A stretch of 30,232 nt of DNA from CAYNTH01 sp964427055 (lineage in GTDB: Archaea > Aenigmatarchaeota > Aenigmatarchaeia > CG10238-14 > SCSR01): assembly GCA_964427055.1 (NCBI GenBank), contig CAYRSQ010000005.1:1-30232 (forward strand), given 5' to 3'. The translations under genes and the position numbers were made by a program. Below the pieces are notes generated by a model, which saw only the letters and a list, made by a program, of their open reading frames with translations, was not told where the DNA came from and did not search any database. Within the stretch, counting starts at the first letter, position 1. Every line of letters begins with the position of its first letter. Below, in pieces: positions 14,535 to 22,288 of this stretch.

Positions 14535-14981
14535 ATGATGGTAGAGAAGAAGTCGAAGAAAAAAGTCACAAAAAAGACGAAGACGAGCGTGTACACAGGG
14601 AAGAGGAAGAAAGCCGTTGCCAGAGCCAGGATACAGGAAGGCAAGGGTAAAGTTACCGTGAACTCTGTCCCGTTGGATATATGGGGTACCGAAATGTTGC
14701 GTTTGTGGATAAAGGAACCGCTCATATTGGCTGGAAACCTGTCTGAAGGAGTCGACATAGTCGTGAACATGAACGGAGGCGGAATGACTGCACAGGCAGA
14801 GGCCGCTAGAATATCGATAGCGAGGGGGCTTGTAGGACACTACAAGGACAAACAACTCAAGGAAAAATTCATCAACTATGACAGAAACCTTCTGGTGTTC
14901 GATTCCAGAAGAACGGAACCTCACAAGCCGTCGAGAAGCAAAAAAGGTGCCCGAAGACATAAACAGCGTTCCAAGAGATAA
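14535..14981 (+). CDS. rps9: Small subunit ribosomal protein uS9
   Basis: The 148-residue protein has YTGKRKKAVARARIQEGKGKVTVN and GGGMTAQAEAARISIARGL, and ends in the basic tail KKGARRHKQRSKR that reaches the P-site tRNA. This matches uS9. The N-terminal 15 residues are an additional lysine-rich stretch. ATGs at 14535 and 14538 are both possible; a GTGAT leader precedes. It is the last ribosomal gene before the polymerase subunits, as in other archaea. Confidence 0.95.
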   Translation: MMVEKKSKKKVTKKTKTSVYTGKRKKAVARARIQEGKGKVTVNSVPLDIWGTEMLRLWIKEPLILAGNLSEGVDIVVNMNGGGMTAQAEAARISIARGLVGHYKDKQLKEKFINYDRNLLVFDSRRTEPHKPSRSKKGARRHKQRSKR

Positions 14982-14984
14982 ACA

Positions 14985-14993
14985 TATTTAAAT
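14985..14993 (+). promoter_or_regulatory. Internal promoter before rpoN
   Basis: TATTTAAAT lies 4 nt after the uS9 stop and predicts a start site near 15015, about 30 nt before the rpoN ATG. It could allow rpoN-rpoK transcription independent of the ribosomal genes. Confidence 0.45.
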
Positions 14994-15046
14994 CTGGATA
15001 AAACACAAATATAGTGCACACGGTATGTAATGCAGTGATTAAGATG

Positions 15047-15238
15047 ATGATTCCTATAAGATGCTTCACATGCGGCAAGGTAATCGCCGACAAATGGGAA
15101 GAATACGTATCTAGGACGGAACAGGGTGAGGATGCAGGTAAAGTCATGACCGAACTCGGGATAACGAGATACTGCTGCAGACAGGCTTTCCTTGGCAACA
15201 TCAATCTCATAGAAGAGATAAACAAGTTCAAGGCATGA
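15047..15238 (+). CDS. rpoN: DNA-directed RNA polymerase subunit N (Rpo10)
   Basis: This 63-residue product is the small assembly subunit of archaeal RNA polymerase, homologous to eukaryotic RPB10. The start IPIRCFTCGKVIADKW and the RYCCRQ motif supply the four zinc-binding cysteines. ATG 15044 or 15047 can start it; family alignment prefers the latter. The stop overlaps the rpoK ATG, indicating coupled translation. Confidence 0.95.
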   Translation: MIPIRCFTCGKVIADKWEEYVSRTEQGEDAGKVMTELGITRYCCRQAFLGNINLIEEINKFKA

Positions 15239-15507
15239 TGGATGATTATATGATTTGGCCCAAAGATAAGTTCACTAGGTTCGAAGTTGCGAGGATATTG
15301 GGTGCGAGATCTTTGCAGATTGCTCTAGGCGCCCCGGTTTTAGTGAAGACCGAAAATACGAATTCTATCGAAATAGCAAAGGACGAGTTCAGGAAAAAGA
15401 TGATTCCGATAACTGTGAAAAGGGAGATGCCTGACAAAACACACATGGTAATAGAATCTAGGAAGGCTATAGAAAACTGGATAGAAAAGAACAACGGCGC
15501 TATCTGA
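15235..15507 (+). CDS. rpoK: DNA-directed RNA polymerase subunit K (Rpo6)
   Basis: A 90-residue protein homologous to eukaryotic RPB6 and bacterial omega, which clamps the largest polymerase subunit. The core KFTRFEVARILGARSLQIALGAP and the PITVKREMP segment are diagnostic. It overlaps the end of rpoN by 4 nt. In many archaea enolase and uS2 follow; here the cluster ends and a convergent orphan gene begins 19 nt later. Confidence 0.95.
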   Translation: MMDDYMIWPKDKFTRFEVARILGARSLQIALGAPVLVKTENTNSIEIAKDEFRKKMIPITVKREMPDKTHMVIESRKAIENWIEKNNGAI

Positions 15508-15526
15508 ATTCATTTCTATTCTATAT

Positions 15527-16378
15527 TCAAAGACACGAGAAAAGGTTCGATTCCAGCAATCTCAACTGGTACTCTCTAGTCGGCAATAGAGCTACATCTA
15601 CTAGAGGGGAAAACAGTTTCTCGCCGTGATCCTTCAGGGCCAAATTTATCCTGTACATCGGCCATCGTTTGTCTATTCTCAATTCGTTCATCTTGGCTAT
15701 GGCTTCTTTCTCTATCTGTACCGTCCTTGAGGTCAATCCAGATATGCCAAGATTGAATGTGCCCAATTGTAATGAGCAGTAATTCAATGCAATCTCCGAA
15801 TGTTTGTCGACCGGGGCTGCATAAGGACTAGGTATGTGATTCCTCTTCCTCATGTCGTTGAATTTTCCTCTTCTTTGAACATAATCCGCTCGGCATGTCT
15901 TCTGAATGGCGGTTCTTATGCAAGTGCAATCGACTTCCACATAATTCAGTGACTTCAGTTTTTCTGAAGAACTGTCACCGCTGTCACACAGGTTTCGTAT
16001 TGTGACGACGTGGTAACTTTTTTCATCCATCTCCCTTCTTCTCAGCTCTTCGGTGACCCTCACCGGGACTATCGCCTCCCTGTCCTCATAGCACGCGACT
16101 TTTGTATCGATAAGTTCCAATCCCTCGGTGTTAGGTATGCCCATTCTATCCATGAAATCATCCAGTTTCTTTTCCGTCAGTTTCGGTTTTCCACCTACGT
16201 ATACGGAATCAACTCCCGCCCATTTGGCATACATCAGATCGCCCGTAAGCTTGCTCATAAGGTCGGGAGCTGGATATTTGCCAGTCATGTCCTGTAGATA
16301 TACAACAGCAGAATCAGTCAATTTTCTCATGGCGGATGCTTCATCCCAATATGACTTCCCTATACTCGCTTGTTTCAT
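15527..16378 (-). CDS. Hypothetical protein with cysteine-containing central region
   Basis: I do not recognise this 283-residue protein. It has no signal peptide or membrane segment. Several cysteines occur in the middle (ACYEDRE, IRNLCDSGD, VDCTCIRTAIQKTC), which could hold a metal or form an active site, and the C-terminal third is mixed alpha/beta. A minus-strand TATA box, ATTTAAATAA at 16399-16408, is about 26 nt before the ATG, so the mRNA is probably leaderless and the start is well supported. It is encoded singly between rpoK and the HTH/S-layer-like gene. Confidence 0.65.
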   Translation of the reverse strand: MKQASIGKSYWDEASAMRKLTDSAVVYLQDMTGKYPAPDLMSKLTGDLMYAKWAGVDSVYVGGKPKLTEKKLDDFMDRMGIPNTEGLELIDTKVACYEDREAIVPVRVTEELRRREMDEKSYHVVTIRNLCDSGDSSSEKLKSLNYVEVDCTCIRTAIQKTCRADYVQRRGKFNDMRKRNHIPSPYAAPVDKHSEIALNYCSLQLGTFNLGISGLTSRTVQIEKEAIAKMNELRIDKRWPMYRINLALKDHGEKLFSPLVDVALLPTREYQLRLLESNLFSCL

Positions 16379-16398
16379 AGTTTAACCTTGGGTGAACA

Positions 16399-16408
16399 AT
16401 TTAAATAA
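16399..16408 (-). promoter_or_regulatory. TATA box of the 15527-16378 gene
   Basis: The near-palindromic ATTTAAATAA is centred 26 nt from the ATG, matching a leaderless start. Confidence 0.6.
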
Positions 16409-16416
16409 CCTTCGAT

Positions 16417-17340
16417 TCACTCCAAAAACTCGACGTCGTCAACCCTTCCGTCGGAATCCTTGTCTATCCCTCGGACGACTCTGGCTACTCCGCCATTCAG
16501 GCTGTTCCCGTTCTCCACTTCCTTCATTCTCTTTATGAGCGCTATGACAGCCGCCCTGGTCCCCTTGAACCTTATCCCCGACAGCACCAGTACATAACTC
16601 TTCCCAGACTTGTCCATCGGATTCTTCATCTTTATTATTACCCCGATGTCATCATTGCTGTAAACCTGCTTCGTGAAGCTAGAGACTATATTGAAATCGT
16701 GATCATCGTCAAAATATATGGGCATGTCCCTGTTGAACTTGTCTATGATTATATTGGCCTTTGGGCCGCCTATCAGTATCAGGTTCCCAGCCATGTCTTT
16801 CTCTGTCATATGCGTGTCGAGCTTGTAGTTGGGCTTTGCGTCCTTCAGGAATGTCCCAAGGAAAAGCGCGAGGTCTATTCCAACGCTCCCGTCCAGTGAC
16901 TGCGCGCCGTATCTGCCGTGGGGATCGGGTGAACCGACCACTATGGTAGCATTGAACTTCCCCTTCTCGATAAAGGGCTTGAAAAAATCTATCTCCCGCG
17001 CCCTGGTGCTTATGTCATTCAGGTGGTCGCCGTCGAAAAGTTTGATGGCCACATAAGGATGTGACACCGAGTATATCTTTGCAGTGGCGCCGACCCTCTC
17101 TTCCGTCCTATCGAGGTGTATGACACCCGCTTTCTCCAATTTCCTCAGATGGTAGTATATCTTCTGTTCGTGCTCCTTGAGCCTCCTCGATATATCCATG
17201 GCGCAGCTCGGCTTTTTCGAGAGCTCTAGCAGTATCCTCTGTGCCAAATCGCTACTGAGTACGCTGAACGTGCCAGGCTCCATGCGCATTGCCCTGTAAG
17301 CCTTCTGGCCTTTGTCGGTGTCCTCAATGAAATAACTCAT
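16417..17340 (-). CDS. ArsR-like winged-helix protein fused to S-layer-like domain and EF-hand
   Basis: The 307-residue product has three parts. Residues ~25-95 form a winged helix (LAQRILLELSKKPSCAMDISRRL, KIYYHLRKLEKAGVI). A central/C-terminal domain (~115-280) has the pattern NLILIGGPKANIIIDKF and IGVIIKMKNPMDKSGKSYVLVLSGIRFKGT, similar to domains of archaeal S-layer proteins. The extreme C-terminus contains an EF-hand loop, DKDSDGRVDDVE, with ligands at positions 1, 3, 5, 12. No signal peptide is visible from ATG 17340, so it is probably a cytoplasmic DNA-binding regulator sensing a ligand, perhaps Ca2+. An upstream start at 17373 would add a hydrophobic stretch but lacks support. Confidence 0.65.
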   Translation of the reverse strand: MSYFIEDTDKGQKAYRAMRMEPGTFSVLSSDLAQRILLELSKKPSCAMDISRRLKEHEQKIYYHLRKLEKAGVIHLDRTEERVGATAKIYSVSHPYVAIKLFDGDHLNDISTRAREIDFFKPFIEKGKFNATIVVGSPDPHGRYGAQSLDGSVGIDLALFLGTFLKDAKPNYKLDTHMTEKDMAGNLILIGGPKANIIIDKFNRDMPIYFDDDHDFNIVSSFTKQVYSNDDIGVIIKMKNPMDKSGKSYVLVLSGIRFKGTRAAVIALIKRMKEVENGNSLNGGVARVVRGIDKDSDGRVDDVEFLE

Positions 17341-17463
17341 GATATCACTTACTAGAATAAAAATTAGAATCATACTATTATAAATGTTTTTTGTATGGTA
17401 CGTACTTTTAAGGCCTTCTTTAGGCCGGTTCCGTCCGTCTCTATATGAAAGATTTTAGATTTC

Positions 17464-17471
17464 TTTTATAT
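17464..17471 (+). promoter_or_regulatory. TATA box before the structured RNA and glm operon
   Basis: TTTTATAT predicts transcription from about 17493, exactly where the long RNA stem begins. This supports plus-strand transcription of the RNA and the downstream zinc-ribbon/glm genes, but a minus-strand promoter is not excluded. Confidence 0.45.
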
Positions 17472-17477
17472 TGGTCT

Positions 17478-17570
17478 GGTTCCCTATTAGTCTTGAGGGG
17501 CGAGAAAGGGCAGAAACCCCACATGGGAACTTGTTTCACGATTGGCCGCCACTTTCCTTCGCCTCCTCAA
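17478..17570. ncRNA. Candidate structured RNA (leader or independent), family unknown
   Basis: TTGAGG-GGCGA-G-AAAG (17493-17508) pairs with CTTT-CCT-TCGCC-T-CCTCAA (17552-17570), giving 15 bp interrupted only by one bulge and a small internal loop. Inside, GAAAC (17513-17517) can pair with GTTTC (17533-17537) around a CCC/GGG hairpin. In addition GGTTCCC (17478-17484) is complementary to GGGAACT (17525-17531), which would form a pseudoknot or an alternative fold. No open reading frame explains this 230-nt gap. It precedes the zinc-ribbon and glmS genes, so a cis-regulatory leader is possible. The strand is not settled and I match it to no known family. Confidence 0.5.
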
Positions 17571-17605
17571 TATCTTACCTCGCTTGGAAAAAATCAGGGA
17601 TAAAA

Positions 17606-17743
17606 ATGAATCCACACATCACGTGTCCAAAGTGCAATTCGGAACGCGTCCAGATCACGAACGCAAATTACCCAAAAGAATTAGTATGTAAGGATTGCAA
17701 CTATAATTTTATCAGGTGTCAGCAGGCCCTGATAGACGAGTGA
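17606..17743 (+). CDS. Small zinc-ribbon protein
   Basis: The 45-residue product contains CPKC (residues 7-10) and CKDC (28-31), with a further Cys at 38, i.e. a minimal zinc ribbon as in many archaeal transcription- or translation-associated small proteins. The frame is open upstream, but the ATG at 17606 excludes the structured RNA region and gives a sensible domain. It lies 41 nt before glmS and may be cotranscribed with it. Function unknown. Confidence 0.6.
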   Translation: MNPHITCPKCNSERVQITNANYPKELVCKDCNYNFIRCQQALIDE

Positions 17744-17784
17744 TGAGGGAGTAGATGAACATACGTGATACTCGGTGATTCCAT

Positions 17785-19560
17785 ATGTGCGGCATTATAG
17801 GATATGTTGGTGACAAGGAGTCGGCTCCTATAATATTCAACGGCCTCAAACGGCTGGAATACAGGGGATATGACTCGGCAGGCATAGCTATTTCTAACGG
17901 AGACGGGAAGACCGAGATAAGGAAGGATGTCGGAAGGGTGGACGACATAAACAAAAGAATCAACTTCCTCGAGATGAAGGGAACCACGGGCATAGGACAC
18001 ACCAGATGGGCTACTCACGGAGGAGTCACCCAGCAGAACGCTCATCCGCACATATCTAACAACGGGAAGATAGTTGTCATACACAACGGGATAGTCGAGA
18101 ACTACCAGGAACTGAAAGACGTGCTGAAGAAGGAGGGCTTCACCTTCTACGGCGAGACCGACACCGAGACCATACCGAACATGATTGAGTTTGAGATGAG
18201 AAAAGGGAAGACGTTTGAAGATGCCACAATGGACACCATAAAACAGCTTGAAGGTTATTATGCGATACTCGCCATGTACGACGGGGAGGCAAAGATAGTC
18301 GCGGCCAGGAACGGGTCACCTCTGGTTGTCGGCGTTGGCGACGGCGAGAACTTCATTGGGAGCGACATACCGGCATTCCTGGAACACACTAAAAAGGTCA
18401 TGTACATACACGACGATGACTTTGTTGTTTTGGACGAGGAGAATGTCACATTCAGGTCGCTGAAGACGGGGGAGATGATGGAAAGGCCTGTCCACAGCGT
18501 GGATTGGGACATAGAGCAGGCAAATAAAGGGAACTTCGACCATTTCATGATGAAGGAGATAACCGAACAAGTGGACACGATAAAAGCAGCCGCCAACCAG
18601 GACAAAGCATCGCTCTTCGAGATAGCAGATGCCATAAAGAGGGCGAAAGGCGTCTTTTTCGTGGCATGCGGCAGTTCGTACCACGCATGCCTGACGGCGA
18701 GCTACGTGTTCTCAAAGGTGGCGAAGATGCACATAAATGTGGTGCTCGGTTCGGAATTTTCCAATTACGAACATTTCCTGACGCCCGACTCGCTGGTGAT
18801 AGCAGTTTCCCAGAGCGGGGAGACGATAGACGTTCTTGATGCCGTGAAGACAGCCAAGACCAAGGGTAGCAAAGTCATGTCTATAGTCAATGTAATGGGA
18901 TCGTCACTCCACAGGACGTCGGACAAGTCCCTGATGTTGAACGCGGGACCTGAAATATGTGTGCTGTCGACCAAGACTTACACCGCCCAGCTCACTGTAC
19001 TTTCCCTGCTAGCATACACGATCGCAGGCAGATACGAAGAAGGTAAGAAGGGACTTGAATACCTTTGGAACACCACATACAACCTGACGGCAGCGAACAC
19101 GAGAGACTACATAAAGAGTCTGGCCCAGAAACTGAAAGACAAGGAACACATATTCACAATAGGAAGGGGGCTGCAGTTTCCGACGGCGATGGAAGCGGCA
19201 TTGAAGATAAAAGAGGTGTCGTATATACACGCAGAGGGCTTCAGCGGGGGGGAGCTGAAACACGGAACTATATCTCTTATAGAGGAGGGCACCCCATGCA
19301 TCGTGTTCTCATCTAAGGACAACGAGAAGGAGATACTTTCGAATGCTATGGAAATCAAAGCTAGAGGAGGTTACATAATCGGAATAAACTCCCATAACAA
19401 CGAGGTATTCGACTTTTTCATAAAGGTGCCGGACGTGGGGGAACTGAACCCGATAACCCAAATAATCCCGATACAGGTCCTTTCGTACCAGCTCGCCATA
19501 CTCAGAGGGTGCGATCCGGATAAACCCAGAAACCTTGCCAAAAGCGTCACGGTAAAGTGA
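17785..19560 (+). CDS. glmS: Glutamine-fructose-6-phosphate aminotransferase (isomerizing)
   Basis: GlmS makes glucosamine-6-phosphate from fructose-6-phosphate and glutamine, the first step to UDP-GlcNAc. The 591-residue length is typical. Cys2 (MCGIIGYVG) is the glutaminase nucleophile, and TRWATHGGVT and HNGIVENYQELK belong to the amidotransferase domain (1-~220). Two SIS sugar-isomerase domains follow (FFVACGSSYHACLTAS, SQSGETIDVLDAVKTAK, EGFSGGELKHGTISLIE). The C-terminus LAKSVTVK is the usual active-site lid. It is the first enzyme of a three-gene operon, with glmM 4 nt downstream. Confidence 0.97.
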   Translation: MCGIIGYVGDKESAPIIFNGLKRLEYRGYDSAGIAISNGDGKTEIRKDVGRVDDINKRINFLEMKGTTGIGHTRWATHGGVTQQNAHPHISNNGKIVVIHNGIVENYQELKDVLKKEGFTFYGETDTETIPNMIEFEMRKGKTFEDATMDTIKQLEGYYAILAMYDGEAKIVAARNGSPLVVGVGDGENFIGSDIPAFLEHTKKVMYIHDDDFVVLDEENVTFRSLKTGEMMERPVHSVDWDIEQANKGNFDHFMMKEITEQVDTIKAAANQDKASLFEIADAIKRAKGVFFVACGSSYHACLTASYVFSKVAKMHINVVLGSEFSNYEHFLTPDSLVIAVSQSGETIDVLDAVKTAKTKGSKVMSIVNVMGSSLHRTSDKSLMLNAGPEICVLSTKTYTAQLTVLSLLAYTIAGRYEEGKKGLEYLWNTTYNLTAANTRDYIKSLAQKLKDKEHIFTIGRGLQFPTAMEAALKIKEVSYIHAEGFSGGELKHGTISLIEEGTPCIVFSSKDNEKEILSNAMEIKARGGYIIGINSHNNEVFDFFIKVPDVGELNPITQIIPIQVLSYQLAILRGCDPDKPRNLAKSVTVK

Positions 19561-19564
19561 TTGA

Positions 19565-20950
19565 ATGGAAGTTGATAATTCTATATTCAGAGCCTACGAC
19601 ATAAGAGGAGTCTACAGGAAAAACATCGACGAGGACATCATGAAAAAAATAGGCATGGCAATCGGAACGATGATGATGAAAAGAAATATGGGAAACGAAA
19701 TCCTGATTGGCAATGACATAAGGGAATCTAGCCCGCAACTATCGAATGCTTTCATAGAGGGGGCCACTTCCATGGGGATAGACGTCACTGACGTGGGGAC
19801 CGTCTCATTCGGCCTGGCAATATTCAGCGGGTGGAAACTCGGAAAATCTGTCACAGCTTTCGTTACCGCCTCCCACAATCCGCCCGAATGGAACGGGATA
19901 AAATTCTTTGACAATGACTGTGTTGGATTCTTCAAGGAAGACAACGATGAGCTAGGCAGGATAGTGAAAGGAAATTATTTCGAAACCGTGAAGCCTGTGG
20001 AGGAGAGGGGCTGTATCGAGAAATCGGACTTGGAGAAAGATTACATAGAACACCTTAAGGACAGATTCCACATGGATAAAAAAATAAAAATTGTCGTCGA
20101 CTGCGGAAACGGAAGCACCTCTGAAATAGCATCCAAACTTTTCAGTTCGTTCGAAAATCTGGACGCCATCATGATATCATGCAACATCGACCCGACATTC
20201 CCTGACCGCGGCGCGGACGTCGAGAAAGAGAACCTCGAAAACCTGATAAAGAAAGTGATGGAGGAACGGGCCGACATGGGAGTCGCATTCGACGGGGACG
20301 GCGACAGGGTCGGTTTTGTCGATAACAACGGGGGGATAGTGGCGGTCGAGCAGATAATGTCCATTATAGGCAGTGACATCCTTCCCGAAGGAAAGAAAAA
20401 CGTGATAGCCAATGTCGAATGTTCCATGGTACTTGAGAAGACGCTGGAAAAATTGGGTGGCAACATAATAAGGATACCGGTGGGGCACACGTTCATGATG
20501 CAGAGCGCTAGGGAAAACGACGCGGCACTGGGAGGAGAACCGTCCTTCCACATCGTGATACCCGAATACTTCCCGTTCGACGACGCCATGGTTCCCGTGC
20601 TCAAGATGATCGAAATACTGTCGAAAGGCAAGGAACGACTATCAGACTTGGTGAAGTCCATACCAGTATTCCCTAAGGACAGGACCTATGTGGACTGCAA
20701 CGATTCGATAAAGTTCAAGGTAATTGAGAACTTGAAACTGAAATTTGCAGATAAATTCAAAGACATGAACACGCTCGACGGAATACGGATAGATTTAGAT
20801 AACGGATGGGTGCTGATAAGGGCTTCCAATACAAGCCCTGTGATAAGGATGACCACAGAGGCCGTGGACGAGGGTGAACTCAAAGAATTGAAAAACGAAT
20901 TCTTGACCGAACTTAAACTTGAGATAGATAAAGTTAAAACGATGGAATAG
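19565..20950 (+). CDS. glmM: Phosphoglucosamine mutase / phosphohexomutase
   Basis: This 461-residue enzyme of the alpha-D-phosphohexomutase superfamily interconverts 6-phospho and 1-phospho sugars. The phosphoserine loop TASHNP has the catalytic Ser103, and the metal-binding loop DGDGDR is at 243-248. The sugar-recognition loop GGEPSFH (323-329) differs from the usual GGExSGH. Its place between glmS and a glmU-like gene indicates glucosamine-6-P to glucosamine-1-P as the physiological reaction, though phosphomannomutase activity cannot be ruled out from sequence. Confidence 0.92.
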   Translation: MEVDNSIFRAYDIRGVYRKNIDEDIMKKIGMAIGTMMMKRNMGNEILIGNDIRESSPQLSNAFIEGATSMGIDVTDVGTVSFGLAIFSGWKLGKSVTAFVTASHNPPEWNGIKFFDNDCVGFFKEDNDELGRIVKGNYFETVKPVEERGCIEKSDLEKDYIEHLKDRFHMDKKIKIVVDCGNGSTSEIASKLFSSFENLDAIMISCNIDPTFPDRGADVEKENLENLIKKVMEERADMGVAFDGDGDRVGFVDNNGGIVAVEQIMSIIGSDILPEGKKNVIANVECSMVLEKTLEKLGGNIIRIPVGHTFMMQSARENDAALGGEPSFHIVIPEYFPFDDAMVPVLKMIEILSKGKERLSDLVKSIPVFPKDRTYVDCNDSIKFKVIENLKLKFADKFKDMNTLDGIRIDLDNGWVLIRASNTSPVIRMTTEAVDEGELKELKNEFLTELKLEIDKVKTME

Positions 20951-20962
20951 GTAGTTGATTTC

Positions 20963-22288
20963 ATGAAAGCTGTAATTCTTGCGGCTGGGAAAGGGTCCAG
21001 ACTGGTGCCATTGACTTACTCCAAGCCGAAATGCCTTATGCCTCTTGCCAACAAACCTTTGATACAATACATAGTCCAATCCATAATGGAACTTGAAGGA
21101 CAATCGAAAGTCGACGAGATATTCATAGTGACTAATTATCTTGAGAATAAACTCAAGGATTTCTTTGAGGAGTGGTCTCCGGACGGAATCAAGATAACCT
21201 TTGTACATCAAGACACTTTGGGAGGAACCGGAGATGCCTTGAAAACGCTTAACGGGAAGATAAATGAGGACTTCATTCTCGCCAACGGCGATGAAGTATT
21301 CGGCCCGGAAACGTTCAAGATAATCTCTGAAAAATTCCTAGAGAAGCGTGTACTTGGAGTCATAGGCGGGATGGAATCGAAAAATCCGGAAAGGTACGGA
21401 GTACTTGTAGTGAATGAGAATGATTCGCTTGGAGGGATTGTCGAAAAATCCCCGAACCCGCCAGGGAGGCTGGTAAGTGCTGGAGTGTACGCATTCTCCC
21501 CAAGAATTTTCGAATACCTGGAACGAATAAATAAATCGGAGAGAGGAGAGTATGAATTGACTGACGCCATAATAGCAATGGCCGAAGACACGTCAAGGGT
21601 GATTGTGTCGAATATAGATGACTGGATCAGTGTGACCATGTTATGGGACTTGTTCGAAGCTAACAAGAAAAAGATAGACGAACTCGTCGAGAAGAACGGC
21701 AAGAATGTGATAATTGGAAAGAATGTCGAAATAAAACCGGGAGTGCACATAGAAGGAAATGTTGTGATAGGCGACGGAGCCATCATAGGACCTAACTGTT
21801 ATATCAGAGGCGATACGTCCATAGGGAAAAACTGCAGAATCGGGAACGCGGTCGAAATCAAGAACTCTATCATAATGGATAATTCAAAAGTACCCCATCT
21901 GTCATACATAGGTGACAGTGTGATAGGGGAAACTTGCAATCTGGGCGGTGGCACGTGTTCAGCCAACCTCAGGCACGATAGAGAGAACGTAAAGGTGTTG
22001 GTGAAGAACGATATAATCGAATCTGGCATGCACAAGATAGGCTTCTTTATGGCGGACTACACGAAAACGGGTATAGGGACCATGATATATCCGGGAATGG
22101 TGCTCGGCCCGTTTTCATGGACGGCGCCCAACACCACCGTTAGCAAGAATGTCGAACCATTCACATTCCTTGACCACGGAAAAAAGAAAAAACTAGACAA
22201 AAAAAAGATAGACACTGCGGTCAAGAATGACGATGACAAAAAATTTCTAAAAACCATTTACGAAGAGCTTAAAGGCTTGGAGTATTGA
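20963..22288 (+). CDS. glmU: Bifunctional sugar-1-phosphate nucleotidylyltransferase/acetyltransferase (GlmU-like)
   Basis: This 441-residue enzyme is the likely final step to UDP-GlcNAc: acetylation of glucosamine-1-P and uridylyl transfer. The N-terminal Rossmann domain has VILAAGKGSRLVPLT and KPKCLMPLANKPLI, with ILANGDEVF as the metal-binding region. From about residue 248 the left-handed beta-helix hexapeptide repeats begin (VIIGKNVEIKPGVHIEGNVVIGDG). Archaeal relatives include the Sulfolobus ST0452 type that acts on several sugars. It follows glmM by 12 nt and ends head-to-head with the argS stop on the other strand. Confidence 0.93.
   Translation: MKAVILAAGKGSRLVPLTYSKPKCLMPLANKPLIQYIVQSIMELEGQSKVDEIFIVTNYLENKLKDFFEEWSPDGIKITFVHQDTLGGTGDALKTLNGKINEDFILANGDEVFGPETFKIISEKFLEKRVLGVIGGMESKNPERYGVLVVNENDSLGGIVEKSPNPPGRLVSAGVYAFSPRIFEYLERINKSERGEYELTDAIIAMAEDTSRVIVSNIDDWISVTMLWDLFEANKKKIDELVEKNGKNVIIGKNVEIKPGVHIEGNVVIGDGAIIGPNCYIRGDTSIGKNCRIGNAVEIKNSIIMDNSKVPHLSYIGDSVIGETCNLGGGTCSANLRHDRENVKVLVKNDIIESGMHKIGFFMADYTKTGIGTMIYPGMVLGPFSWTAPNTTVSKNVEPFTFLDHGKKKKLDKKKIDTAVKNDDDKKFLKTIYEELKGLEY

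Noticed and set aside
17471..17605. N-terminal extension of the zinc-ribbon frame
   Set aside because: It runs through the TATA box and the structured RNA and shows no protein-like conservation pattern; ATG 17606 is the better start.
17478..17605. Minus-strand RNA at this locus as RNase P RNA (it contains GGAAAGTGG and GAAAC)
   Set aside because: The second strand of helix P4 and the conserved 3' core are missing, and only about 165 nt are available. It is left as unassigned structured RNA.
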